A stretch of 64,000 bases of DNA from Actinomycetospora sp. TBRC 11914 (lineage in GTDB: Bacteria; Actinomycetota; Actinomycetes; Mycobacteriales; Pseudonocardiaceae), in NCBI RefSeq assembly GCF_012933465.1, contig NZ_JABBND010000024.1, forward strand, positions 1-64,000, written 5' to 3'. Both the position numbers and the translations under genes were made by a program. The notes under the pieces were generated by a model, which saw only the letters and a list, made by a program, of their open reading frames with translations, searched no databases and was not told where the DNA came from. Numbering within the stretch: the first letter of the stretch is position 1; the number at the start of each line of letters is the position of its first letter. Positions 48,583 through 57,305 of the stretch are shown here, one piece after another.

Positions 48583-50273
48583 GCTGCTGCTCCTTGATCG
48601 TGAGTTGCCGAGCTGACGTCGTCCTTGGCTTGGTCGTACTGCTGGCGCCATCGGCGGCGTTGGGCGATCGATCGGAGGAGTAGTTCGAGCCGGTCGGGTT
48701 GGTCGGGGTCTTGGGGTCCGATGAGCTGCCAGGTGTAGCGCTCGGAGTCGGCTTCGTCGGTGTCGTGTTCGGGCTTGGCGCCGACGGCGCCGAGGACGCG
48801 CAGGACGTGGGTGCGGCGTTCGCCGCGGTGTTCGGTGAGGGTCTTGCCGGACCACTTCCGCGAGACGAGGCAGCGGCGGCCGCCGTATCCGAGGTGTCCG
48901 GCCTTGTGTGCCTTGGCCTTGCACTTGCCCGGGGCGAGCCCGGCCCGGGCGCCCTTCGGGGTGATGCCGTACAGGAGCCAGTTCGGGCAGGTCTCTGAGC
49001 ACGGCTCGTACCGGAGCGCGTCGACGAGCCGGTCGACGTGATGTTCGGCGGCCGGCGTCTCCGGTGCGTGGCACTCGGCGACGCCCTTGGTCAGGTACTT
49101 GGTCAGGTAGCCCAGCGCCCGTTCGGCTTCGCCGGTCTCGCCGAGGACGCCTTGAACGTCGACCTGTGGGCCGAACCCGAGCACGTGGGCGGGGATGGCG
49201 TCGTCGCCGGTGGTGTGGGTGTCGAGGGCCTGCTCCCAGGTTGGGAGCGGGAGCCCGGTGTCGGGGTCGACGTAGCAGGAGTGCTTGCGGGTCTCGTCCC
49301 AGACTGGCGGGTTCTCCACCGTGTAGACGGGTTGGTCGGCTGGGGGCCACCAGACTTGGTGGTAGGTGGCGGCGGCGACCTCACGGATCAACTTGCGCGG
49401 GAGGGTGCCGCGGATGGCGGCGTGCAGGTGTGGTGCGCCGCGGCGTTGGGGTTCGACGGCGGCGAAGTACTGGATGTTCCAGCCGGCGGCTCGGCGCAGG
49501 TTCTGCCAGAACCGATCGACGAGCTTGCCGAAGTGCAGCGCGTCGCGGGCGGCGCGGCGGTAGTCGTAGCGGTCGGGGTCGCGTGGGGCGCCGTCGGAGC
49601 GGACCGGCCCGTACGAGGGCAGGGTCATCGTCACGAAGGTCGAGGGCCGGTAGGTCCGCCCGTTGGGGGCCTCGAACACCCGCCCGGTGGTCTGGGCGCG
49701 GACCTTGTGCCGAGGCAGGTTGGGGGCGTCCTGACGGCGTCGGGTGCTGCGGGTCCTCCGCTTCGGCCCCTGCTCCCCGTCGTCTTCTTCGCCGCGCGGA
49801 TGGCGGGGGGTGGTGAGGGTGCCGCGGATGCCTTCGGCGCGCAGCAGGGCGTCGGCTTGGTCGATGGCCGCCTCGAGGTCGCGGGCGCGGTCGGTGTCGC
49901 CGTGCTCGAGCGCGGCGGCGTGGTCGTCTTCGAGGTCGGCGCGGTGGCCGAGCAGGGCCCGTTGCCGCACGGTGGGTTCGGCGGTGGTGATGGTGGGTTC
50001 CTCGGACAGGTGCCAGCCTTCGCGGGCCTGGTGCATCCGCAACCGCCGCGCCCGAGCCGCGCACGGTCCACAGACCGCCGCCCGGGTGGCCCCGCAGGGG
50101 ATCGGGACCACCGTGGCCTGTCCGGTCTCGGTGTCGATCCGTCGGACCGCGAGCGGACGCACGCAGGCGCCGACCTCTTCGGCGTGCGTGATCGCCAGTT
50201 CCCGGGCGAGTGGGGCGGTGATCTTCCCGACCGGCACCGGCCCCGGCTCCTGGACCGTCTCGGGGGCGGTCAT
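48579..50273 (-). CDS. replication initiator, RepSA-like
   Basis: 564 residues. The N-terminus has a Cys cluster (PCGATRAAVCGPCAARARRLR). The central HUH-type motif is PHLHAAIRG with His 282 and His 284, preceded by the conserved RPSTFVTMTLPSYG and FFWQNLRRAAGW-like region (FWQNLRRAAGWNIQYFAAVEPQ). The Tyr-rich motif GYLTKYLTKG spans about 388-397. It is a rolling-circle initiator for the excised form, typical of AICEs. The start overlaps the FtsK gene stop by 4 nt (ATGA), and the stop overlaps xis by 4 nt. Confidence 0.93.
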   Translation of the reverse strand: MTAPETVQEPGPVPVGKITAPLARELAITHAEEVGACVRPLAVRRIDTETGQATVVPIPCGATRAAVCGPCAARARRLRMHQAREGWHLSEEPTITTAEPTVRQRALLGHRADLEDDHAAALEHGDTDRARDLEAAIDQADALLRAEGIRGTLTTPRHPRGEEDDGEQGPKRRTRSTRRRQDAPNLPRHKVRAQTTGRVFEAPNGRTYRPSTFVTMTLPSYGPVRSDGAPRDPDRYDYRRAARDALHFGKLVDRFWQNLRRAAGWNIQYFAAVEPQRRGAPHLHAAIRGTLPRKLIREVAAATYHQVWWPPADQPVYTVENPPVWDETRKHSCYVDPDTGLPLPTWEQALDTHTTGDDAIPAHVLGFGPQVDVQGVLGETGEAERALGYLTKYLTKGVAECHAPETPAAEHHVDRLVDALRYEPCSETCPNWLLYGITPKGARAGLAPGKCKAKAHKAGHLGYGGRRCLVSRKWSGKTLTEHRGERRTHVLRVLGAVGAKPEHDTDEADSERYTWQLIGPQDPDQPDRLELLLRSIAQRRRWRQQYDQAKDDVSSATHDQGAAA

Positions 50274-51826
50274 CGGCGGGCCTTGCGGCGCGGCCGAGGG
50301 GTGTCCTCGGGCTGGTCGGCGGTGTCGTCGAGGATTTCGCCGTCGATGACGTCCGGGACCAGCCGGGAGGGGGTGGGGTAGGTGTCGGCGAGCCAGGCGA
50401 GTTGGTCGTCGTCGACGAACCCGGCCCTGACCTTGGTCACGGTCGGGGAGCCGTCCTCGATGACGTAACCGATCCCGGGCGCGGTGATCGGGATGCGGTC
50501 GGCGGTGGCGCCGCGGTCGCGGGCCCCGTCGCCGAGGACCATCGCCACCTCGGACTTCTCGGACAGGCGTAGGGCGATGCGGGTGGTGAACAGGTTCCGC
50601 AGCTCCAGGACGTCCTTGCGGGGGTCCTGCACACACCCGACCACCGAGACGCCGGGGGCGCGGCCCTTGGTCAGCAGCCGGCCCAGCGCGAGCTTGGCCC
50701 GATCACGCAGCTGCCGATCCCCGAGATAGGCGGTCAGCGAGGCGATCTCGTCGACCACCACCAGGTAGAACGGCTCGGCGACCGTCGGGACGTGCTGGCG
50801 GGAGACCCCGCGGAGCTCCTTGGCTCGGGCCTGGACGAGGTCGGCGGCCAGTTCCAGGGCCTCAACCATCTCGGCATCCGTTTCGCACGCAAGGTGCCAG
50901 AACAGGCCGGGGTAGAGCCCGAACTCCATGCCGCCCTTCGGGTCGATCCCGATCACCCGCACCGACCCCGCCGCAATCGCCGGCGCGAGCTGAGTGAACA
51001 ACGCCGCCACCACCGTCGACTTCCCCGCCCCGGTCGCGCCGGCGACGAGGAGGTGGCGGCCGCGGAGCTGGAGCAGCCACGGCGTGCCGTCCTCGCGCTG
51101 CCCAAGCTCCAGCGCGGACAGGTCGACATCATCGGGAGTGCGGGGTGGCGCGACGCCGTCGAGCAGGGTGTCGGCGGCGATCACCCGCAGCAGACACCAC
51201 CCCCGCCGCGTCGGGTAGGGCAGGACGCGGACCTCCAGGGCATGGAACTCCGAGCGCAACGCATCACAGCGTTCCGCGAGGTCCTCGGCGGTCACCCCGG
51301 GACAGAGCTGCACCGACAGGACGTCGGCATAGCGACCCAGCTGGACCCACCACAACCGCGGAACCCGAACGGTGTGGTGGGCGTCGCGGGCGGCGAGCCC
51401 GCAGGAGGCCAACAGGTCGCTCCAGGTCCAGCGGTAGCGGACGCGGCGGGCGAACCGGTCCGCCCGGGACTCGACGAGCCGGTCGAACGAGTCCGGCCAC
51501 ATCCATCGCCACCCAGCCCCAGCTGCGAGCAACACCGCGGCGAAGGCGAGGCCGGCCATGCGGCCCTCCAGGTTCCACAGCACCACGACCCCGGCGAACG
51601 CGGCGCCGACGAGGGGGACATAGGCCAGGAACCACACGGCCATGCCCGCGGCCCACACCGTCAGGGCGATCAGGCGGACGGTGGCGGCCAACGCGGACCG
51701 GCGGAGGCGGGCGCCGAGGGTGATGGGGCGTTCGATGCGGGTGGGCTGGATGTCGGCGCGGCGGCGGACGGTGGTGCCGCGCAGCGCGGAGGTGTCGAAA
51801 AGCTGCAACCCAAGAAGCGGAGACAT
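50270..51826 (-). CDS. FtsK/SpoIIIE-type DNA translocase (TraSA/TraB-like)
   Basis: 518 residues. Two or three membrane helices at about 45-115 (LIALTVWAAGMAVWFLAYVPL, MAGLAFAAVLLAAGAG), then the motor domain with Walker A GATGAGKS (Lys 269), FYLVVVDEIASLTAYLG as Walker B and a C-terminal winged segment. In AICEs and Streptomyces plasmids this single protein transfers double-stranded DNA between mycelia. Start ATG 51826 overlaps the preceding small gene by one base (TGATG). Confidence 0.93.
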   Translation of the reverse strand: MSPLLGLQLFDTSALRGTTVRRRADIQPTRIERPITLGARLRRSALAATVRLIALTVWAAGMAVWFLAYVPLVGAAFAGVVVLWNLEGRMAGLAFAAVLLAAGAGWRWMWPDSFDRLVESRADRFARRVRYRWTWSDLLASCGLAARDAHHTVRVPRLWWVQLGRYADVLSVQLCPGVTAEDLAERCDALRSEFHALEVRVLPYPTRRGWCLLRVIAADTLLDGVAPPRTPDDVDLSALELGQREDGTPWLLQLRGRHLLVAGATGAGKSTVVAALFTQLAPAIAAGSVRVIGIDPKGGMEFGLYPGLFWHLACETDAEMVEALELAADLVQARAKELRGVSRQHVPTVAEPFYLVVVDEIASLTAYLGDRQLRDRAKLALGRLLTKGRAPGVSVVGCVQDPRKDVLELRNLFTTRIALRLSEKSEVAMVLGDGARDRGATADRIPITAPGIGYVIEDGSPTVTKVRAGFVDDDQLAWLADTYPTPSRLVPDVIDGEILDDTADQPEDTPRPRRKARR

Positions 51827-51999
51827 CAGGAGGCCTTCCGGGAGCGTCCACACCGGGTGGGGTGCAGGGCGGTGAGGGGGAAGAGGGGCTGTTGGTCGAG
51901 GTGGCCGGCACACCGTCGTCGGTCGCGGCGGGGGCGGTCATCGCTGAGGCGGGCGCGGCAGACCTCGCAGCGCGCGGCGACTATCTCGACGGCGCTCAC
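51826..51999 (-). CDS. small Cys-containing protein (possible zinc finger)
   Basis: 57 residues from GTG 51999: VSAVEIVAARCEVCRARLSD, then CAGHLDQQPLF and a Cys near the end (HPTRCGRSRKAS). The pair CEVC and two later Cys could bind zinc. It overlaps the WhiB gene end by 62 bp in another frame and the translocase ATG by one base, consistent with the coupled operon. Small genes sit at this position in other AICEs. Coding status is supported by overlap only. Confidence 0.55.
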   Translation of the reverse strand: MSAVEIVAARCEVCRARLSDDRPRRDRRRCAGHLDQQPLFPLTALHPTRCGRSRKAS

Positions 52000-52405
52000 G
52001 CCACCGCGCCCGACGGCTCGGCATGTCGGCGAGGGCGTCGAGGTGGCGGGCGTGGTCGCGGAGCTGCACGTAGAGCCGGCCCCGCTCGGTGGCGGACAGC
52101 CCGCCGAACACGCCATAGCGCGCCAACGGGGGCTCGCGGGTCATCGCCTCAGCCAGGCACGCCGCCTGCACCGGGCACCCGGCACAGACCTGCTTGGCCT
52201 GCTCCACCCGGGCAGCGCCGAGGAGTCCGGTCTCGGTGGGCGGGAAGAACACCGTCTCGTCCATCCCCGCGCACGCGGCGTCCTCGTGCCAGTCGGGGAC
52301 CGAGCCGCCCTCGAAGACCAGCTCGCGGACCAGGGACCGCAGCCGCTCACGGGTCATCCGCCGCACCGAGCGGACCGGGCGGGTCGTCGGGTCGACGGTG
52401 CTCAC
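51938..52405 (-). CDS. WhiB-family iron-sulfur regulator
   Basis: 155 residues. Cluster Cys: one in DAACAGMDETVFFP and three in CAGCPVQAACLAEA (C-x2-C-x5-C). The usual GVWGG turn is GVFGG here (YGVFGGLSATERG). The C-terminus is Arg-rich (SRRARWRERRRDSRRALRG), as in DNA-binding WhiB proteins. WhiB proteins bind a 4Fe-4S cluster and act with the housekeeping sigma factor. Its presence in the transfer operon suggests element-encoded control. GTG 52405 overlaps the upstream gene by 4 nt. Confidence 0.92.
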   Translation of the reverse strand: MSTVDPTTRPVRSVRRMTRERLRSLVRELVFEGGSVPDWHEDAACAGMDETVFFPPTETGLLGAARVEQAKQVCAGCPVQAACLAEAMTREPPLARYGVFGGLSATERGRLYVQLRDHARHLDALADMPSRRARWRERRRDSRRALRGLPRPPQR

Positions 52406-52677
52406 GCCGCACCCCCCGAAGCAGGACCGGGTACGCGCGCCGCGACCGTGGCGGCGGGAACCGTCCAGCGCTCGCACGCCTCGACGAACACCTGCAGGGC
52501 GGCGAGCAGGGAGCGGGCTGCTTCCAGCTCCTCGTCGCTGACCTCGTCGAGGTGCCGCGGGGTCAGGGTGAGCACTGTGCGGGCGTCCTCGACGACGTCG
52601 AGGATCGGGGTCTGATCCGGCGGGGTGATCACCTCGGCCCGCCCGATCGGGGTCAGGCGCACCGACAGCCCGCGCAT
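52402..52677 (-). CDS. hypothetical AICE protein
   Basis: 91 residues, not recognised. Opens MRGLSVRLTPIGRAEVITPP, with a predicted helix HLDEVSDEELEAARSLLAALQVFVEACERW. It overlaps the WhiB gene by 4 nt and the Pra-like gene by 1 nt (TGATG), so it belongs to the core operon. No Cys, signal peptide or membrane helix. Confidence 0.75.
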   Translation of the reverse strand: MRGLSVRLTPIGRAEVITPPDQTPILDVVEDARTVLTLTPRHLDEVSDEELEAARSLLAALQVFVEACERWTVPAATVAARVPGPASGGAA

Positions 52678-53114
52678 CAGGCCACCGCCTCAGCCGACTT
52701 GCCCGACGACGTGGCGTGGCGGCGGTTCTGGCCGGGGGCGTGCATCCCAGTCGCGCGCAGGCTGAACGCCACCCGCGGTCGCGGGCTGTTGGAGTCCAGG
52801 TACGGGGTGACCTCCAGGCCCTCGAACTCCACCGGCCGGAACGGCAGACCGGGCAGCGCTTCCGGGGGCACCGGCTGCACCTCGGCCGCGATCTTCACCG
52901 TCACCGACCGCTCGGCCTTGCGGGCCTCGGGGTCCGGGTCGTGGACCCCGACCTCCCACAGCGGCAGCCCCGTCACGGTGTCGTGCTGCTGCACGAACTT
53001 GTCCTTGCTCGACCGATCGAAGTCGCGGACGGGCTCTGCGCCGTCGGTGGTCAGGAACGCGCCGTGCGGGAACACGTCTTCCATCGCCACCCGCAGACGC
53101 CGCTTGATTGCCAT
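52677..53114 (-). CDS. Pra-like replication/integration/excision activator
   Basis: 145 residues. Opens MAIKRRLRVAMEDVFPHGAFL, then VTGLPLWEVGVHDPDPEARK, SVTVKIAAEVQPVPPEALPG and FRPVEFEGLEVTPYLDSN, which I recognise as the family named for pSAM2 Pra, the activator of replication, integration and excision. It is the first gene of the leftward operon, with GATCGATTGC just upstream. ATG 53114 is chosen over 53129 because family members begin at M-A-I/x-K/R. Confidence 0.8.
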   Translation of the reverse strand: MAIKRRLRVAMEDVFPHGAFLTTDGAEPVRDFDRSSKDKFVQQHDTVTGLPLWEVGVHDPDPEARKAERSVTVKIAAEVQPVPPEALPGLPFRPVEFEGLEVTPYLDSNSPRPRVAFSLRATGMHAPGQNRRHATSSGKSAEAVA

Positions 53115-53244
53115 GATCGATTGCTCCACTTCGCTGAATCGAGACCCGCTGGTCGGGGTCTGCGTCTAGCGTCGGAGCGGTCACGGGGGTCGACCCGGAA
53201 GAAAATTCCGGGGTCCTTCGCCGGGGCGGAGGGAGGTTGTTGCC

Positions 53245-54474
53245 ATGCGAGGCATGACCGAATCACTGACCATCGGCGAGCGCGTGGCGTTCTACCGCCG
53301 CCGTCGCGGCCTGTCCCAGAGTGTCGTGGCCGGGCTGGTCGGCCGAACCGAGGACTGGCTGAGCAAGATCGAGAACAACCGGGCCGAACTCGACCGGCTC
53401 TCGGTGATCCGGAAGTTCGCCGACGTCCTCGATGTCTCGCTCGGTGACCTCCTCGGTGAACCGACCTTGCTCGACTGGACCGCCGAGAGCGGAACGAGCA
53501 CCGTCCCCGCTCTCCGCGCCGTGTTGATGGACTATCGCCAGCTCAACAGCGTCTTGCGTCGGGCTTCGGTAGCGACCGAGGCACCGGCCCTGGACAACAT
53601 CGAGCGTGACGTCGCAGCGGTCTTCGACGCCTACCAGGCGTCCCGGTTCGGATTCGTCACCACGCGTATGCCGCTGCTGCTCACCGACGCGCTCGCCGCC
53701 GCCGACTTCTACGACGGACCGGCCGGCGAACGCGCACACGCAATGCTCGCACTCGCCTACCAGGTCTCGGCGTCCACGCTGACGAAGCTGGGGGAGTGCG
53801 ATCTCGCGTGGATGGCGGCTGACCGTGGACTCGCCGCAGCGCAACGCTCCGGGAGCCTCCCCGTCATGGGGTCTCTGCTCCGGTCGGTCGTGCACTCCCT
53901 GCTCTCGACCGGCCGCTACGACGCCGCGGTCCAGCTGACCGCCGACGGCTCCGACCATCTCTCGGGCTCACTCGGCGGCGCCGACACCCGACTCTGGTCG
54001 GTGTATGGGTCGCTGTTCCTAGCGGGGGCCATGGCGTCGTCTCGCATGGACGATCGCGGCATGACCCGGGACTTCCTCGAGCAGGCGCAGCGGGCCGCCG
54101 GTTACCTCGGCGCTGACGCCAACCACATGTGGACCGCCTTCGGCCCGACCAACGTCGCCATCCACCGCGTTGCGACCGCGATGGAACTCGGCGACGTGCA
54201 GGTCGCGGCCGACCTCGGCCCCACGGTCGACACGTCCGGCCTCCCAACCGAACGGCGGGTCCGCCACGCCCTGGAGACCGCGCGCGCCCTCTCGGTGTCC
54301 GGACGACGCGACCAGGCACTCGTCACCGTTCTCGACGCGGAAAGGCTCGCCCCCGAGCAGGTCCGCCACCACTTCATCAGCCGCCAGCTTGTGCTCTCGT
54401 GGATGAAGAACCCTCGCGGCACCGTCACGACCGAGTTGGGCGCTTTGGCCCATCGCCTGCGGCTCGCCGCTTGA
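53245..54474 (+). CDS. XRE-family regulator with TPR-like sensor domain
   Basis: 409 residues. Helix-turn-helix: GERVAFYRRRRGLSQSVVAGLVGRTEDWLSKIENNRAELDRLSVI. The rest is all-helical with repeated Ala/Leu patterns (AMLALAYQVSASTLTKLGECDLAWMAADRGLAAAQ), typical of TPR-containing regulators (Rgg/NprR-like or actinobacterial XRE proteins). Divergent from the Pra-operon with 130 bp between them, so it is the probable element repressor or activator. ATG 53245 with GGAGGGAGG upstream. Confidence 0.88.
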   Translation: MRGMTESLTIGERVAFYRRRRGLSQSVVAGLVGRTEDWLSKIENNRAELDRLSVIRKFADVLDVSLGDLLGEPTLLDWTAESGTSTVPALRAVLMDYRQLNSVLRRASVATEAPALDNIERDVAAVFDAYQASRFGFVTTRMPLLLTDALAAADFYDGPAGERAHAMLALAYQVSASTLTKLGECDLAWMAADRGLAAAQRSGSLPVMGSLLRSVVHSLLSTGRYDAAVQLTADGSDHLSGSLGGADTRLWSVYGSLFLAGAMASSRMDDRGMTRDFLEQAQRAAGYLGADANHMWTAFGPTNVAIHRVATAMELGDVQVAADLGPTVDTSGLPTERRVRHALETARALSVSGRRDQALVTVLDAERLAPEQVRHHFISRQLVLSWMKNPRGTVTTELGALAHRLRLAA

Positions 54475-54520
54475 ACAGGCACACCTGAGCCGGCGCCCGG
54501 CCGTCAGTACCCTCACGGGC

Positions 54521-54997
54521 ATGAGCGCACCGGAGGACTCGTTCGCTACGCCGCGCGTCGCGGCCGGAGCCTTCTTCCTCGATGCCTCGGGTCGGGTCCT
54601 GCTCGTGCACCCGACCTACAAGGACACCTGGGACATCCCCGGCGGGTACGTCGAGCGAGGCGAGTCGCCAGCGTCGGCCTGTCGACGCGAGGTACGGGAA
54701 GAACTCGCTCTCGATCGCGAACCGCTTCGCCTGGCCGCCGTGGACTGGGCTCCCAACGACCGCGAGGGTGACAAGCTGCTGTTCGTCTTCGACTGCGGTC
54801 CGCTCGGCGAGGACGAGGCCCGTATCCAGCTCGACGGGCGCGAACTCGACCGCTGGGAATGGGTCGGACGCGACCGACTCGACGAGTACCTCATCCCCCG
54901 TCTTGCCCGCCGCGTCGGCTCACTGATGGCCGGGGACACCGAAGGTGGAGCGTACTTCGAGCACGGTGTTCCGTTCCCTGGGCCGGCGCTGGTCTGA
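54521..54997 (+). CDS. Nudix hydrolase, Pif-like
   Basis: 158 residues. Nudix box at 42-64: GYVERGESPASACRREVREELAL, with Ala 63 where the consensus has Gly. Opens VAAGAFFLDASGRVLLVHPTYKDTWDIPGG. pSAM2 encodes the Nudix protein Pif, which blocks redundant transfer into cells already holding the element; the position beside the regulator in an AICE suggests the same job. The biochemical substrate cannot be read. 46 bp after the XRE gene, so probably cotranscribed. Confidence 0.85.
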   Translation: MSAPEDSFATPRVAAGAFFLDASGRVLLVHPTYKDTWDIPGGYVERGESPASACRREVREELALDREPLRLAAVDWAPNDREGDKLLFVFDCGPLGEDEARIQLDGRELDRWEWVGRDRLDEYLIPRLARRVGSLMAGDTEGGAYFEHGVPFPGPALV

Positions 54998-55258
54998 TCC
55001 TGGGTCGCCTCCGCGCTCATGGCCGCGCGGGGCCGAGGCCAACCGCGATGGACCGCCTTCGGCGGGCGGTCTGTCGGCCCCGGAGCGTCACACGGGCGTC
55101 CTCACGTTCAAGGGTGCTTCGCATCGCTGCGCGACGGACTCCGTCCGCCCTTGATCGCGAGCCTCGACGCCCGTGCTCAGGCGCTCCAAGCGCGGCGGGG
55201 GCAGCACCCCGCCACCACCTCCGGGGCCGACAGACCCCGGCTGCGCTTGGAGGCCCCC

Positions 55259-55621
55259 ATGACCATGCTTCGCGATCTCCTCGCCACCTGGGAGAACTGG
55301 TCCGCCCGCGACACCCTGACCCGCGCCCTCAGTACCGCGACCACCGAACACGACCGCGACGTCCTCCGACGTGGGCTGCACACGACTCCTGACGTCGACC
55401 CGCTCGACGCACTGCGCGCCGGCTCCGAGCTCGTCGCGCTGCTCCGCGGCTGGCAGTGGCAGGCCGTCTACGCCGCCCGACGCGCCGGTTCGTCCTGGAA
55501 CCATGTCGCGTGCGCGCTCGACATCACCGCCGAGCAGGCCCGTGCGGACTACCTCGCCGCAGTCGTGCAGCAGGAGCGCCACGGGATCAGCGACGTCACC
55601 GCCTACCGCGAGGTCCTGTAG
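55259..55621 (+). CDS. hypothetical AICE-associated helical protein
   Basis: 120 residues: MTMLRDLLATWENWSARDTL, then DALRAGSELVALLRGWQWQAVYAARRAGSSW and VACALDITAEQARADYLAAVV, the last part resembling a helix-turn-helix of sigma-like type. Not assigned to a family. 261 bp after the Nudix gene, a gap in which I see no gene. The ATG has GGAGGCC just upstream. Confidence 0.65.
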   Translation: MTMLRDLLATWENWSARDTLTRALSTATTEHDRDVLRRGLHTTPDVDPLDALRAGSELVALLRGWQWQAVYAARRAGSSWNHVACALDITAEQARADYLAAVVQQERHGISDVTAYREVL

Positions 55622-55665
55622 CCGCCGCCGTGCCGGGTTGACCTCTCTTCAGGAGAGCCCCACCA

Positions 55666-55731
55666 GGACCCCGGCCCTGTGCTCCACCCGGACCCCGGCG
55701 CTGTGCTCCAGGACCCTGGAACTGTGGTTGT
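55666..55731. repeat. GGACCC-type direct repeats (candidate clt / transfer locus)
   Basis: GGACCCCGGC(C/G)CTGTGCTCC at 55666-55686 and 55690-55710, then a diverged third unit GGACCCTGGAACTGTG from 55711. Streptomyces TraB recognises short direct repeats at the clt site; whether these serve that role is a guess. Confidence 0.35.
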
Positions 55732-56071
55732 GGACAAGGCCGGTACGACCTGCACCTCCGGCACGACCTGCACGACCACCGGCACGACGGGCACGACGGG
55801 CACGACGGGCACGAACGGCAAGCCCGGCACCGATATCGTGAAGGGCACCGACGGGACCGGCCACGCCGACAACGGCACCGGCAAGACCGGCACCGGCACG
55901 ACTGGCACGACCGGCCGCTGACCCGTCCTCACCGCTAGCCCGGCCCCGACACTCGCGGGGCCGGGCCAAACGTCGTCACGGCGCCGCGGCACTCCAGCCA
56001 CGGCAGAACACCGGGCCCGAGGGCGCTTGCGCAGCCCAAGTAACTCCTAAGGGCGGGCAGCGTCCGTTGCG

Positions 56072-56127
56072 GGACGCACGCAGGCGCCGACGTCTTCGGC
56101 GTGCGCGACCGCGAGTTCCCGGGCGAG
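56072..56127 (-). pseudogene. Fragment of a second RepSA-like gene
   Basis: 52 of 56 bp match the N-terminal part of the element's own replication gene (50155-50210). On the minus strand it encodes LARELAVAHAEDVGACVRP, against LARELAITHAEEVGACVRP in the intact gene. No longer frame survives, so it is a relic. Confidence 0.75.
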
Positions 56128-56261
56128 CGTGAGCGCGTTGCCGAGTTGACCTCTCTTCAGTCAAGGCGGCGCCTCCGGCGCCGCGCCGGCACGGCCCTCG
56201 GCCCTGGCCTCCCGCTCCGCTTCGGCGGGCCGGGGCCTGCCGGCTGCGCACCGTGGCGGAC

Positions 56262-57305
56262 CTAATTCTTCGAGGGCCGGTCCTCGTTCGCTTGTCGGCG
56301 CTGACGTACTTCCTCGTCAAGGGTGCGGGCCTGCTCGTGGTCCCCGAGCGCGTGCAGGTCGGTGGCGAGGTTGTTGGCTGAGGTCAGGGTGTCGGGGTGG
56401 TCCTCGCCCAGGACCCGGCGGCGGCGGGTGAGGGTGTCCTCGTTGAGGGTGCGGGCCTGCTCGTAGTCCCCGAGCTCGCGCAGGTCGATGGCGAGGTTGT
56501 TGGCCGAGAGCAGGGTGTGGGGGTGGTCCTCGCCCAGGACCCGGCGTTTACGGGTGAGGGTGTCCTCGTTGAGGGTGCGGGCCTGCTCGTAGTCCCCGAG
56601 CTCGCGCAGGTCGAGGGCGAGGTTGTTGGCCGTGCTCAGGGTGTCGGGGTGGTCCTCGCCCAGGACCCGGCGGAAGCGGGTGAGGGTGTCCTCGTTGAGG
56701 GTGCGGGCCTGCTCGTAGTCCCCGAGCGCGTGCAGGTCGAGGGCGAGGTTGTTGGCCGAGCTCAGGGTGTCGGGGTGGTCCTCGCCCAGGACCCGGCGGG
56801 TGCGGGTGAGGGTGTCCTCGTCGAGGGTGCGGGCCTGCTCGTAGTCCCTGAGCGCGCGCAGGTCGTTGGCGAGGTTGTTGGCCGTGCTCAGGGTGTGGGG
56901 GTGGTCCTCGCCCAGGACCCGGCGGGAGCGGGTAAGGGTGTCCTCGTCGAGGGTGCGGGCCTGGCCAAAGCGCCCCACCGCGCGTAAGTCGATGGCGAGG
57001 TCGTTGGCCGAGGACAGCGTCGTTTGGTGGTCGGGGCCGAGGCGCGCGAGGTTGCGTTCGTGGGCTTGTTCAAACAGCGGCAGCGCGCGCCAGGGGTCAC
57101 CGCGGGTCTGGAGGTAGTCGCCGCTTTTGGTCAGCAGCCAGCACGCCTGGTCCTCGTTGGCGTGGGCGTAGGACCCGGTGCTGACCGCGAGGGCATGGGG
57201 CAGCAGTTGCGCCCACACCGGCCAGGTCTCAGGGCTGTTCCACGGAACCTCCGGCGCCTCCGCTCGCACCAACGACACCGCCACCGAACCGAGATGCACG
57301 TTCAT
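56262..57305 (-). CDS. TPR protein coupled to the STAND ATPase
   Basis: 347 residues. After a lead segment (AEAPEVPWNSPETWPVWAQLLPHAL) come six 42-residue TPR units of kinesin-light-chain type, each with ARTLxEDTLTRxRRVLGEDH and an SANNLAxDL segment. The lead segment is normally fused to NB-ARC ATPases. The ATG overlaps the ATPase stop by 4 nt (ATGA), so this is the split C-terminal half of a DUF4062-NB-ARC-TPR protein. Probably the sensor of the system. Units are nearly identical at DNA level (126-bp tandem repeat). Confidence 0.85.
   Translation of the reverse strand: MNVHLGSVAVSLVRAEAPEVPWNSPETWPVWAQLLPHALAVSTGSYAHANEDQACWLLTKSGDYLQTRGDPWRALPLFEQAHERNLARLGPDHQTTLSSANDLAIDLRAVGRFGQARTLDEDTLTRSRRVLGEDHPHTLSTANNLANDLRALRDYEQARTLDEDTLTRTRRVLGEDHPDTLSSANNLALDLHALGDYEQARTLNEDTLTRFRRVLGEDHPDTLSTANNLALDLRELGDYEQARTLNEDTLTRKRRVLGEDHPHTLLSANNLAIDLRELGDYEQARTLNEDTLTRRRRVLGEDHPDTLTSANNLATDLHALGDHEQARTLDEEVRQRRQANEDRPSKN

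Larger units (their letters stand above)
55622..56261. other. Low-complexity intergenic region of the AICE
   Basis: 640 bp. It holds three imperfect GGACCC repeats (55666-55731), a block of ACGGGCACG 9-bp repeats (55784-55815), two direct repeats of TGCCG(G/A)GTTGACCTCTCT plus TCAG (55631-55652 and 56139-56160) and a relic of a replication gene (56072-56127). Open frames here encode Thr/Gly or Val/Pro runs and are not accepted as genes. It could include the transfer origin. Confidence 0.5.

Noticed and set aside
55603-56001. Val/Pro-repeat protein on the minus strand and Thr/Gly-repeat protein on the plus strand
   Set aside because: Both frames only translate the same GGGCACGAC-type repeat; neither shows a start with ribosome binding site or a folded segment.
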